From NCBI GenBank assembly GCA_900548735.1, contig URMC01000023.1, forward strand, positions 1-22,338: a stretch of DNA of 22,338 bases, written 5' to 3'. Positions 7,051 through 13,996 of the stretch are shown in pieces. Position numbers and translations under genes: made by a program. This DNA comes from an uncultured Eubacteriales bacterium (GTDB lineage: Bacteria > Bacillota > Clostridia > Oscillospirales > CAG-272). Under the pieces are notes generated by a model that had not been told where the DNA came from, made no database searches, and saw only the letters and a list, made by a program, of their open reading frames with translations. Each line of letters begins with the position of its first letter. The first letter of the stretch is position 1.

Positions 7051-7073
7051 GACAAGGGGCAATACCCCTTGTC
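7051..7073. repeat. GACAA hairpin, copy 1
   Basis: GACAAGGGG (7051-7059), five-base loop, CCCCTTGTC (7065-7073). It is related to the hairpin at 18511-18537, where the stem is GACAAAGGGC; the A/G changes in the left arm are matched by T/C changes in the right arm. Confidence 0.6.
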
Positions 7074-7143
7074 GGCAAAAAGAAAATGCCATACAAACAT
7101 TCCGGCGGCGAACATACTGACTCTATTGCCCGCCGCAGGCGCG

Positions 7144-7177
7144 CAAAAGGGGGCTTTTTGAAAAAAGCCCCCTTTTG
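7144..7177. terminator. Bidirectional terminator, double-palindrome repeat copy 1
   Basis: CAAAAGGGGGCTTTTT (7144-7159) pairs over 16 bp with 7162-7177. It lies between two convergent genes and ends in T runs on both strands. The companion flank GAAAGTTTTTGCGGG is on the minus strand at 7182-7196. One of six copies. Confidence 0.7.
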
Positions 7178-7276
7178 AATCCCGCAAAAACTTTCAGGCG
7201 GTTGTTGCCGGAAAGGTTCGTGCGTGTTTTAAGACATTACCGCGCAATTGCACCGTCGGAATTACGCGGTGATGCC

Positions 7277-7930
7277 TTAATACGTGGTATCCGAATGCAA
7301 CGGCTTGATCGGGCTGACCGTGCCTTCCTCCGTCATGGGGGCTGGCGCCGGCTTTGCCGGCGCGTCGCTCGGCGCGGTGAAACGGATTGCCGGCTTTTCC
7401 GGCTCCTTTTCCGCCACGGGTGCGGGGGCATCCTCCTGCTTTTGCACGGGTGCCGCTTCCGCGGTCTGTACGGGTGCCGGGGCTGCCGGTTTTGCCGCCT
7501 CCGCCGGTTTTACGCTTCCGCGCACCACAGGGCGCGTGGGCGCAACGCCGGAGCGGGGCGCGGGCGCCGCCGCAACGGTGAGCTTGGAGAGCGAGTTACC
7601 GAGTTTACGCGCCACTTCATCCGAAAGCGCCCCGTCGGACAGCGCCTTTTTCACGATGTCGCGCACGTCCTTCTGCGCTTCCGCCTGCCGCTCGGCGGCG
7701 TCCACCAGAGAGCCGAACCCGTACAGCACCCAGGAGCACAGCGGGGAGAGCGCCGCCAGCACAAGGAACACCCCTGCGCCCTCAAAGCCCGCGGCACGCG
7801 AGGCGGAGCCGCCCTCTGCCCTCAGCGCGGCAAGCAGAAACACAACTGCCGCCGCCAAAAAACCCACCGCAAACAGCGCGGCGAGGATGATTGCCAACAA
7901 ATGGATCTTTTTGCCGATGTTATGATACAT
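7277..7930 (-). CDS. Two-TM membrane protein with Ala/Pro-rich tail
   Basis: A 217-residue protein starting at the ATG at 7930, with GGAGGG at 7938-7943 and a perfect consensus promoter upstream. Two hydrophobic helices (about 9-37 and 52-72) are followed by a charged helix with VRDIVKKALSDGALSDEVARKLG (about 87-110) and then about 95 residues rich in Ala, Pro, Lys and Glu, probably disordered. The N-terminal NIGKKI and the YGFGSLVD after the second helix resemble small two-helix membrane proteins common in Clostridia, of unknown function. The tail is on the C-terminal side of helix 2. I do not know the function. A much longer open frame continues through the neighbouring gene on this strand, but it is an antisense shadow. 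Confidence 0.75.
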   Translation of the reverse strand: MYHNIGKKIHLLAIILAALFAVGFLAAAVVFLLAALRAEGGSASRAAGFEGAGVFLVLAALSPLCSWVLYGFGSLVDAAERQAEAQKDVRDIVKKALSDGALSDEVARKLGNSLSKLTVAAAPAPRSGVAPTRPVVRGSVKPAEAAKPAAPAPVQTAEAAPVQKQEDAPAPVAEKEPEKPAIRFTAPSDAPAKPAPAPMTEEGTVSPIKPLHSDTTY

Positions 7931-7961
7931 GACGATCCCTCCGGATTTGCTTGATAACTTT

Positions 7962-7990
7962 ATTATACTTTCCCGCGCGGGCGCTGTCAA
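7962..7990 (-). promoter_or_regulatory. Perfect consensus promoter for the two-TM protein gene
   Basis: On the minus strand TTGACA (7990-7985), 17 bases, TATAAT (7967-7962), 32 bases before the ATG. Both boxes match the sigma-A consensus exactly, predicting strong constitutive expression. The spacer contains CGCGCG. Confidence 0.85.
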
Positions 7991-8019
7991 GCCCCCGGTA
8001 AAAAAAGCCGTTTTTCCGC

Positions 8020-8048
8020 TTGACAGTGCGTACCGCTTATGATAAAAT
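8020..8048 (+). promoter_or_regulatory. Sigma-A promoter for the GtaA-family gene
   Basis: TTGACA (8020-8025), 17 bases, TAAAAT (8043-8048), about 44 bases before the ATG at 8093. It diverges from the promoter at 7962-7990, with only 29 bases between the two -35 boxes, so one regulator could affect both. Confidence 0.8.
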
Positions 8049-8092
8049 AAGATGAATATCCGCATTTTGCGGAAGAAAAAGGAGAACAATTT

Positions 8093-10120
8093 ATGAGACT
8101 TCGTCCGCCTGCCGTACCGCTGATTACGGTTGACCCTTATTTCAATGTCTGGTCCCCTGCCGACACCCTGCACGGGGCTGACACCGTACACTGGACCGAA
8201 ATGCCCAACACGATTCTTGCCACCGCCGAGATTGACGGTAAGACCGTGCGCCTGATGGGCAGAAAACGCTCCGCCGAGGTGCGCTCCATGCCCCAGGTCA
8301 AGCGCGATGTCAACGCGCTGACCACCACCTACGTATTCGAGGAAGGCGGCGTGCGCCTGACGCTTCTCTTTACCACGCCCCTGTTGCTGGACGACCTGTA
8401 CCTGCTGACCCGCCCGGTCAGTTACCTGGAGGTACGCCGCGAGTTTACCGACCGCAAAAAGCACACCGTATCCCTGCATCTCGCCGTTTCGGAGCAGATC
8501 TGCCTTGACGTGGCGGGCGAGGACGCCGTGACCACCGAGATTCTGGAAAACGGCAAAATCAAGAGCGCAAAAATGGGCTCCGTCAAACAGAATATGCTGA
8601 CCGTGGCAGGCGACGACCTGCGCATCAACTGGGGGTATTTCTACCTTTCCACCGACGCGCCGGAGGCAAAACTCGGCGTGGAGAAAATGACCGTTACCAC
8701 CGCCGACATCCCGGATGACGCCACGCACAAACTGACCGACCGCGAGATGGAGATGACCTTTGTCACGCTGGACGCACCCCTTGGTGCCTCCACGCTGATC
8801 ACCTTCGCGTATGACGATATTTATTCCATCCAGTATTTCGGCAAGAACCTGCGCTCCTACTGGAACCGCGAGGGTGCCAAAATCACCGACGAGATTGCCA
8901 AGGCGCATGCCGACTACAAGCGCGTGCTCGCGCGTTGCACGGCGTTCTCCGACAAGCTGTTCCTGGACGCGGTGCGCGCCGGGGGAGAGAAATATGCGGA
9001 ACTGCTGGAGCTGGCGTACCGCCAGACCATTGCCGCGCATAAACTGGTGCTGGACGAGAACGGCAACATTCTCTTTATCTCCAAGGAGTGCTACTCCAAC
9101 GGCTGTGCCGCCACGGTGGACGTCAGTTACCCCTCTATCCCGCTGTTCCTCCTGTACAACCCGGAACTGGTGAAGGGTATGATGCGCCCGATTTACCGCG
9201 AGCTGGAACACCCGCTGTGGAAATACGACTTTGCCCCGCATGACGCCGGCTGCTACCCGTTGCTCAACGGGCAGGTGTACGGACTTAAAAACGGCGAACT
9301 GCTTTATGACAAGCAGATGCCCGTGGAGGAATGCGGCAATATGCTGATTATGGAGGCGGCGGTCGCCATTGCCGAAAAGGACGTGTCCTTTGCCGCTTCT
9401 CATATGGATGTGCTGGAACAGTGGGTGAAATACCTCATCGCCAACGGCACCGACCCCGAAAACCAGCTCTGCACCGACGACTTTGCCGGGCACCTGGCGC
9501 ACAACTGTAACCTGACGCTCAAAGCGATTATGGGGCTTGCCTGCTACGGGATTCTGCGCGGGATGATGGGCAAAAAGCGCGAGGAGAACAAATACCTTGC
9601 CATGGCGCGCGATATGGCAAAAGACTGGGCGCGCCGCGCCGCCAATGGGGACGGCAGCTACCGCCTCGCGTTTGACCGCCCCGGCACCTTCTCGATGAAG
9701 TATAACATCGTGTGGGATAAACTCTTCGGCACCGGCATTATGCCGGTGGAAGTGATCGAATCCGAGGTGGCTTCCTACCGCCGCCGCTCCAACCGGTACG
9801 GATTGCCGTTGGACAGCCGCCTGCCGTATTCCAAGAGCGACTGGCTGGTCTGGTCCGCCACGCTGGCGGGCTCCCGCGATGACTTTGAGGCAATGGTAGA
9901 GCCGCTGTGGTGTGCCTTCAACAGTATGCCCCGCCGCGTGCCGATGACCGACTGGTATTGGACGGTGTCGGGTGACCAGCGCACGGGCAACCACACCTAC
10001 CGTCAGCACCGCGACCCCGAAAGAGACGGCAAACTTGCCAACGGCTTCCAGAACCGCACGGTTCAGGGCGGCTTGTTTATCAAACTGCTGGAAGCAAAGG
10101 GCACGCTGAAACTGCACTGA
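8093..10120 (+). CDS. Glutaminase A (GtaA) family protein, cytosolic
   Basis: A 675-residue protein. The N-terminus RPPAVPLITVDPYFNVWS is the DUF4964 signature. It is followed by a beta-rich DUF5127-like region (about 70-290) and an alpha/alpha six-hairpin domain of the DUF4965/DUF1793 type (about 290-660) with AYRQTIAAHKLVLDENGNILFISKECYSNGC and a C-terminal MTDWYWTVSG. Fungal GtaA is a secreted glutaminase. Bacterial relatives are mostly uncharacterised and usually exported, whereas this one has no signal peptide. The six-hairpin fold is also used by glycosidases, so a glycan substrate is equally possible; the reaction should be left open. An AAGGAG site precedes the ATG, and it has its own promoter. 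It forms a single-gene unit followed by a hairpin. Confidence 0.85.
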   Translation: MRLRPPAVPLITVDPYFNVWSPADTLHGADTVHWTEMPNTILATAEIDGKTVRLMGRKRSAEVRSMPQVKRDVNALTTTYVFEEGGVRLTLLFTTPLLLDDLYLLTRPVSYLEVRREFTDRKKHTVSLHLAVSEQICLDVAGEDAVTTEILENGKIKSAKMGSVKQNMLTVAGDDLRINWGYFYLSTDAPEAKLGVEKMTVTTADIPDDATHKLTDREMEMTFVTLDAPLGASTLITFAYDDIYSIQYFGKNLRSYWNREGAKITDEIAKAHADYKRVLARCTAFSDKLFLDAVRAGGEKYAELLELAYRQTIAAHKLVLDENGNILFISKECYSNGCAATVDVSYPSIPLFLLYNPELVKGMMRPIYRELEHPLWKYDFAPHDAGCYPLLNGQVYGLKNGELLYDKQMPVEECGNMLIMEAAVAIAEKDVSFAASHMDVLEQWVKYLIANGTDPENQLCTDDFAGHLAHNCNLTLKAIMGLACYGILRGMMGKKREENKYLAMARDMAKDWARRAANGDGSYRLAFDRPGTFSMKYNIVWDKLFGTGIMPVEVIESEVASYRRRSNRYGLPLDSRLPYSKSDWLVWSATLAGSRDDFEAMVEPLWCAFNSMPRRVPMTDWYWTVSGDQRTGNHTYRQHRDPERDGKLANGFQNRTVQGGLFIKLLEAKGTLKLH

Positions 10121-10130
10121 TTCAAACGGA

Positions 10131-10154
10131 TTTGGGGCTGGTCACAGCCCCAAA
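10131..10154 (+). terminator. Hairpin after the GtaA-family gene
   Basis: TTTGGGGCTG (10131-10140), loop GTCA, CAGCCCCAAA (10145-10154): a perfect 10-bp stem ten bases after the stop codon. It is followed by GCTGTATTTT rather than a clean T run, so termination may be partial and let transcripts reach dapL 28 bases on. Confidence 0.55.
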
Positions 10155-10181
10155 GCTGTATTTTCACCTGAAAGGAACGCT

Positions 10182-11381
10182 ATGCAAATCAACCGGAATT
10201 ATCAGAACATCAAAGAAACCTACCTCTTTACCAACGTGGCGGCAAAGGCGCGCGCGTACAGTGAGGAGCACCCGGAGGCGGACGTCATCCGCCTGAGTAT
10301 CGGGGATGTGACCCGCCCCCTGCCGCCCGTGGTGGTGGAGGCGATGGTCAGGGCGGCAGAGGAGATGGGCAACGCCGGTACCTTCCGCGGGTACGGACCC
10401 GAGCAGGGGTATGACTTCCTGCGGCAGGAGGTGGCGCTGTATTACGCCTCCTTCGGCGTGCGGGTCGGGGTGGATGAAATTCTCATTTCCGATGGCGCGA
10501 AAAGCGACCTCGGCAATATCCTGGACATTTTCGGGGAGGACAACGTGGCGCTGGTGCCCGACCCCGTGTACCCCGTGTATGTGGACACCAACCTGATGGC
10601 GGGCAGGCGCATCGTCTACCTGCAGGGCAATGAGGAGAACGGGTTTTTGCCCATGCCGCACGAGGATATGGTGGGGGATATCATCTATCTCTGCTCCCCC
10701 AACAACCCCACCGGCGCGGTATATAACCGCGCACAGCTGAAGGAGTGGGTCGATTTTGCCAACAAAAACGATGCGGTGATCCTGTTTGACGCGGCATATG
10801 AAGCGTTTGTGAGCGAGGGGGATCTGCCCCGCTCTGTTTTTGAGATTGAGGGGGCGCGCACCTGCGCGATCGAGTTCTGCTCGCTCTCCAAAACCGCGGG
10901 CTTTACCGGCACGCGTTGCGGTTATACCGTGGTGCCGGACGAACTGGTGCGCGGCGGGGTGCAGTTGCGGCGGATGTGGCTGCGCCGGCAGACAACCAAA
11001 TTCAACGGCGTTTCCTACCCCGTGCAGCGCGCCGCGGCGGCGGCGCTCTCGGCGGAAGGGGTGGAGGCGTGCCGTGAAAACATCGCCTATTACAAAGAAA
11101 ACGCGCGCATGATCGCCGATATGCTCACGCGCCGCGGGATCGTGTTTACAGGGGGCAAAAACTCGCCCTATATCTGGATGAAATGCCCCGGCGGCATGCG
11201 CTCCTGGGAGTTTTTTGACGTGGTATTGGAGCGCGCCAACGTGGTGGGCACGCCCGGCGCCGGGTTCGGAGAGAACGGCGAAGGGTGGTTCCGCCTTACG
11301 GCATTCGGGGACAGAGACCGCACCGCCACCGCGGTAGAACGGCTGGAAAAGCTGCTCACGGAGTTGGAAGCAGAGGGATGA
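10182..11381 (+). CDS. dapL: LL-diaminopimelate aminotransferase
   Basis: A 399-residue fold-type I PLP aminotransferase. It begins INRNYQNIKETYLF and contains LSIGDVTRPLPP, the typical DapL N-terminal region. The PLP lysine is K237 in SLSKTAGFTGTRCGY, and SPNNPTGAVY binds the cofactor phosphate region. DapL converts tetrahydrodipicolinate directly to LL-diaminopimelate using glutamate, a one-step route to lysine and peptidoglycan found in Clostridia, plants and Chlamydia. The length is normal. AAAGGA precedes the ATG. The stop overlaps the tcdA start by four bases (ATGA), so both are translated together. No other lysine gene is nearby. Confidence 0.92.
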   Translation: MQINRNYQNIKETYLFTNVAAKARAYSEEHPEADVIRLSIGDVTRPLPPVVVEAMVRAAEEMGNAGTFRGYGPEQGYDFLRQEVALYYASFGVRVGVDEILISDGAKSDLGNILDIFGEDNVALVPDPVYPVYVDTNLMAGRRIVYLQGNEENGFLPMPHEDMVGDIIYLCSPNNPTGAVYNRAQLKEWVDFANKNDAVILFDAAYEAFVSEGDLPRSVFEIEGARTCAIEFCSLSKTAGFTGTRCGYTVVPDELVRGGVQLRRMWLRRQTTKFNGVSYPVQRAAAAALSAEGVEACRENIAYYKENARMIADMLTRRGIVFTGGKNSPYIWMKCPGGMRSWEFFDVVLERANVVGTPGAGFGENGEGWFRLTAFGDRDRTATAVERLEKLLTELEAEG

Positions 11382-12091
11382 AAGAGCAGTTTTCACGCAC
11401 CGCGCTTCTGCTCGGCGATGAGGCGATGGAGCGGCTTTTCTCGGCACGTGTGGCGGTATTCGGTCTTGGGGGCGTGGGCGGCTTTGTCGCCGAAGCGCTT
11501 GCCCGCGCCGGGGTCGGCGCGCTGGATCTCTGTGACAACGACACCGTGAGCGAGAGCAACCGCAACCGCCAGTTGCTGGCGCTGGAAAGCACGTTGGGCA
11601 AAAAGAAAACCGAGGTGGCGGCGGCGCGCCTGCTTGACATCAATCCGGGGCTGAAACTCACCACGTATGATACCTTTTTCCTGCCGGAGACGGCGGGGGA
11701 ATTTGATTTTTCCAAATGGGATTACGTGGTGGACGCGATTGACACCGTGGCGGGGAAGATGGAGTTGATTCGCCGCGCCCGCGCGGCGGGCGTGCCGATT
11801 ATTTCCGCCTGCGGGACGGGCAACAAGCTGGATTTAACCAAATTGCGCGTGGAGAAACTGGAGAAAACGACCGGTTGCCCCCTGGCGCGGGTGTTGCGCA
11901 ATCTTTGCAAAAAAGAGGGCATCCGCGGCGTGCGGGTGGTGTATTCCACCGAGATTCCGACGCGGGGCACCCTCCCGCCGGAGCATGGCAGGCACGCCCC
12001 CGGCAGTGCGCCGTTTGTGCCCGGCGCGGCAGGGTTGTTGCTTGCTTCCACCGTGGTGAAAGACCTCATCGCAGGGGGGAAAGAAGAATAA
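11378..12091 (+). CDS. tcdA: tRNA threonylcarbamoyladenosine dehydratase (E1-like)
   Basis: A 237-residue ThiF/MoeB/E1-like enzyme of the TcdA (CsdL) type. The Rossmann ATP site is GLGGVGG at 29-35, followed by DNDTVSESNRNRQ, the Asp-and-Arg segment that binds ATP in E1 enzymes. ACGTGNKLDLT and TTGCPLARVLR are family hallmarks. TcdA uses ATP to cyclise t6A37 of ANN-decoding tRNAs into the hydantoin form ct6A. I chose the ATG at 11378, inside the dapL stop, because the TcdA family starts at FSRTALLLG and an AGAGGG site precedes it; an open frame runs further upstream but overlaps dapL out of frame. Slightly shorter than E. coli TcdA (268). Confidence 0.9.
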   Translation: MKEQFSRTALLLGDEAMERLFSARVAVFGLGGVGGFVAEALARAGVGALDLCDNDTVSESNRNRQLLALESTLGKKKTEVAAARLLDINPGLKLTTYDTFFLPETAGEFDFSKWDYVVDAIDTVAGKMELIRRARAAGVPIISACGTGNKLDLTKLRVEKLEKTTGCPLARVLRNLCKKEGIRGVRVVYSTEIPTRGTLPPEHGRHAPGSAPFVPGAAGLLLASTVVKDLIAGGKEE

Positions 12092-12102
12092 CCAACCCGC
12101 AA

Positions 12103-12124
12103 GCGGGCGACCACTGGTCGCCGC
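12103..12124. repeat. REP-like palindrome, copy 2
   Basis: GGCGACCA (12106-12113), C, TGGTCGCC (12115-12122), extended by GC on each side. Twelve bases after the tcdA stop. Confidence 0.65.
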
Positions 12125-12228
12125 CTGCGGCGGGGGGCACCTGCGGTGCGGCTGATAGGCTCACGCGTTGCCTTGGATGCACTCGCCGAACACTCGGCAC
12201 CAGTTGCCCAAAAGTTTTTCGGGGATTT

Positions 12229-12259
12229 AAAGGGGGCTTTTTCCAAAAAGCCCCCTTTT
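12229..12259 (+). terminator. Double-palindrome terminator repeat, copy 2
   Basis: AAAGGGGGCTTTTT (12229-12242) pairs with 12245-12258, ending in TTTT. It is preceded by AAAAGTTTTTCGGGG (12210-12224). Probable terminator of the dapL-tcdA transcript. Confidence 0.65.
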
Positions 12260-12288
12260 CGCGTCTCCTTTTCGGCATTTTCTTTTTG

Positions 12289-12330
12289 CTTCTTTTTCTT
12301 TTGTGCCTACCTGCTCAAAAGAAAAAGAAG
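12289..12330. repeat. GCCTAC-loop hairpin, copy A
   Basis: A 15-bp perfect stem, CTTCTTTTTCTTTTG (12289-12303) with 12316-12330, around a 12-base loop TGCCTACCTGCT. It shares its loop core and stem design with 12820-12855 (inverted) and 15423-15456. It is followed by GGCTATG and a conserved GAAACAACGGAAAGAGT tail. Confidence 0.65.
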
Positions 12331-12379
12331 GGCTATGAAATCTGATGAAACAACGGAAAGAGTGACATTGCGTCCGGGC

Positions 12380-12400
12380 GGGGGCATATGGAATGCCCCC
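12380..12400. repeat. GGGGGCAT hairpin, copy 2
   Basis: GGGGGCAT (12380-12387), loop ATGGA, ATGCCCCC (12393-12400). Reverse complement of the hairpin at 6981-7001 over the whole length. Confidence 0.65.
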
Positions 12401-12539
12401 CTTACGGTCAGTAGAGCGGCATGCCAAACAACCGGGGCGTTGTGGCACCGCGATTTGCCCGATTTTTGCTTCCGCGTGCGGAAAAATCGGAAAATGCTGG
12501 AAAAGGGCGATTTGTTTTCCTGCATTCGGTTCGCGCGGG

Positions 12540-12636
12540 TTTTCCACAGCCGGGTGCAAAACCCGACTCTGCCGTTTTTTCCGAGTTTTACACAGTTTCC
12601 ACAGGGTTTTCCACAGCCCTTTGCACTTTTCCACAG
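12540..12636 (+). repeat. Five head-to-tail DnaA-box-like words
   Basis: TTTTCCACAG at 12540-12549, 12607-12616 and 12627-12636, TTTTACACAG at 12586-12595, and TTTCCACAG at 12596-12604. All are in the same direction, and four fit the relaxed box TTWTNCACA. They sit in the segment enclosed by the inverted repeat units. Confidence 0.5.
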
Positions 12637-12754
12637 GGGCGGCGGTGGAAACGTGGGAAATTCCGGTTTTCCGGACAGGTTTTCCGATAACGGAAAAGAA
12701 AACGGGGTGTTTTCAGCGCCCCGCTTATTTGGCGGATCGCTTTGTTGACCATGC

Positions 12755-12773
12755 GGGCGACCAATGGTCGCCC
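12755..12773. repeat. REP-like palindrome, copy 3
   Basis: GGGCGACCA (12755-12763), A, TGGTCGCCC (12765-12773): nine perfect base pairs, the best preserved copy. It is followed by CTAC, as in the typical extended form of this palindrome. Confidence 0.7.
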
Positions 12774-12819
12774 CTACAAAAAAGATACTCTTTCCGTTGT
12801 TTCAGCAGATTCCATAGCC

Positions 12820-12855
12820 GCTTTTTCTTTGCAGATGTAGGCGCAAAGAAAAAGC
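12820..12855. repeat. GCCTAC-loop hairpin, copy B (inverted)
   Basis: GCTTTTTCTTTGC (12820-12832) pairs over 13 bp with 12843-12855. Read on the minus strand the ten-base loop is GCCTACATCT, identical to copy C at 15435-15444. Confidence 0.65.
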
Positions 12856-12886
12856 TATCAAAAAGAAACGCCGTAAAGGAGATGCG

Positions 12887-12918
12887 TTAAGGGGGCTTTT
12901 TGAAAAAAGCCCCCTTAA
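12887..12918. terminator. Double-palindrome terminator repeat, copy 3 (inverted)
   Basis: TTAAGGGGGCTTTTT (12887-12901) pairs over 15 bp with 12904-12918. On the minus strand it is preceded by CCGAAAAGTTTTTCGGGG, itself a palindrome. Confidence 0.65.
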
Positions 12919-12971
12919 AATCCCCGAAAAACTTTTCGGCGCTGATGCCGAACATTGGGTGCGCGACTTCT

Positions 12972-12982
12972 GACCAACGGTC
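12972..12982. repeat. REP-like palindrome, copy 4, decayed
   Basis: GACC-AAC-GGTC, flanked on the right by GCCCCTGC as in copy 1 in reverse. The left arm has diverged. Confidence 0.4.
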
Positions 12983-13032
12983 GCCCCTGCAATAAAGGTG
13001 AGCGTGTGCACCCAAAGCGGCGCGTCAGCCTG

Positions 13033-13055
13033 CAAGGGCACCGCAGGTGCCCTTG
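13033..13055 (+). promoter_or_regulatory. Hairpin just upstream of the transketolase promoter
   Basis: CAAGGGCACC (13033-13042), GCA, GGTGCCCTTG (13046-13055): a 10-bp stem ending 19 bases before the -35 box. It may close off upstream transcription or bind a regulator. Confidence 0.45.
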
Positions 13056-13074
13056 TAAATAAATAAAAAGCAAC

Positions 13075-13103
13075 TTGACAGGGGCGGGGGATTGTTATAT
13101 AAT
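13075..13103 (+). promoter_or_regulatory. Perfect consensus promoter for the transketolase genes
   Basis: TTGACA (13075-13080), 17 bases, TATAAT (13098-13103), about 50 bases before the ATG. Exact sigma-A consensus in both boxes. Confidence 0.88.
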
Positions 13104-13154
13104 ATATCTGTATCAAATTCCGCCGCCGTTGCGCGGGGGATTAAGGAGGAAACA

Positions 13155-13982
13155 ATGGATAAGGCGAAGAAACAACAGCTGACCCAGATGGCAAACCAGA
13201 TCCGGCTTGACATTTTGGAGGAGGTTCACGCCGCAAAATCGGGGCACCCGGGCGGGTCGCTTTCGATTGCGGATGTCATCACATATCTGTATTTTGAGGA
13301 AATGAATATCGACCCCGCAAACCCGCAGAAGCCCGACCGCGACCGGCTGGTGCTCTCCAAGGGGCACACCGCCCCCGCACTGTACGCCGCACTGGCGGAA
13401 AAAGGCTACTTCCCCCGTGAGGAACTGCCCAAGCTCCGCCGGATTGACTCTTTCCTGCAGGGGCACCCGGATATGAAGCACACGCCCGGCGTGGATATGT
13501 CCACCGGGTCCCTGGGGCTTGGCATTTCCGCCGCGTGCGGCATGGCGCTGGCGGCAAAACTGAACGGCAACTCCTATCGCGTGTACACCATCGTGGGTGA
13601 CGGCGAGAGCGAGGAGGGGCAGGTCTGGGAGGCGGCAATGTTTGCCGCGCACTACAAGCTGGACAACCTGTGCGTCCTGCTGGACTTCAACGGCTTGCAG
13701 ATCGATGGCCCCGTGACCGAGGTCATGAACCCCACCCCCCACGACAAGAAGTTTGAGGCGTTCGGCTTTGAGGTTTTCACCGCGGACGCGCACAACTTTG
13801 ACTCGCTGGAAAAAGCGTTCACTAAGGCAAAAGCCGTGACCGGCAAGCCCACCGCCATTATCCTGAAATCGGTGAAGGGCAAGGGCGTTTCGTTTATGGA
13901 AAATCAGGTCGGCTGGCATGGCACCGCGCCGAATGACGAGCAGTACGCCGCCGCCGTGCGTGAACTGACGGCAAAGAAATAA
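13155..13982 (+). CDS. Transketolase, N-terminal (TPP-binding) subunit
   Basis: A 275-residue protein carrying the first domain of transketolase. SGHPGGSLS near residue 30 and LSKGHTAPALYA near 72 bind thiamine pyrophosphate and substrate. GDG at 148-150 starts the Mg/TPP motif, with the conserved Asn in LLDFNGLQIDG. Transketolase moves two-carbon units between pentose-phosphate and glycolytic sugars in the cytoplasm. In many Clostridia it is split into two genes, as here; the pyrimidine-binding half follows 14 bases downstream. I chose the ATG at 13155 because AAGGAGG precedes it and the family begins at this residue; the frame is open upstream into the promoter. Confidence 0.92.
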   Translation: MDKAKKQQLTQMANQIRLDILEEVHAAKSGHPGGSLSIADVITYLYFEEMNIDPANPQKPDRDRLVLSKGHTAPALYAALAEKGYFPREELPKLRRIDSFLQGHPDMKHTPGVDMSTGSLGLGISAACGMALAAKLNGNSYRVYTIVGDGESEEGQVWEAAMFAAHYKLDNLCVLLDFNGLQIDGPVTEVMNPTPHDKKFEAFGFEVFTADAHNFDSLEKAFTKAKAVTGKPTAIILKSVKGKGVSFMENQVGWHGTAPNDEQYAAAVRELTAKK

Positions 13983-13996
13983 GGAGGGGCGAAACA

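Larger units (their letters stand above)
6800..7276. repeat. Intergenic repeat island 1
   Basis: Between the convergent ends of the esterase and membrane protein genes. It contains, in order, a CTTTGGGTGCAC tag (6868-6880), a REP-like palindrome (6891-6907), a 30-base tag (6936-6965) that is 27/30 identical to 18391-18420, a GGGGGCAT hairpin (6981-7001), a GACAA hairpin (7051-7073), and a double-palindrome terminator (7144-7200, minus orientation). I see no gene. Open frames across it give composition typical of repeats. Confidence 0.75.
12092..13074. repeat. Intergenic repeat island 2 (mosaic element with long inverted copies)
   Basis: About 980 bases without a supported gene. A left unit (about 12203-12367, plus orientation) and a right unit (about 12790-12940, minus orientation) are diverged inverted copies. 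Each has the CCGAAAA double palindrome, the terminator hairpin, the polypyrimidine hairpin with a GCCTAC loop, and a tail containing GAAACAACGGAAAGAGT. Between them lie a GGGGGCAT hairpin, five DnaA-box-like words and a REP palindrome. Further REP and CTTTGGGTGCAC modules lie outside. The overall form is like a BIME or a non-autonomous mobile element. Confidence 0.75.

Noticed and set aside
7277..10117. A 946-residue open frame on the minus strand
   Set aside because: Its first 730 codons are antisense to the well-supported GtaA-family gene and have His/Val/Gly-rich shadow composition. Only the last part, from the ATG at 7930, has a ribosome binding site, a promoter and protein-like sequence.
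11285..11377. Longer tcdA start inside dapL
   Set aside because: The extra 31 residues are Arg/Gly-rich and read dapL out of frame. The ATG overlapping the dapL stop matches the family start.
12146..12748. A 200-residue frame across the repeat island
   Set aside because: It reads through hairpin repeats (AFSKKPPF is the terminator hairpin) and DnaA-box-like words, with no ribosome binding site. I kept only the short ERVTLRP observation as a finding.
12092..13074. CRISPR array
   Set aside because: The repeats vary in length, orientation and spacing, and no regular repeat-spacer units or cas genes are present.
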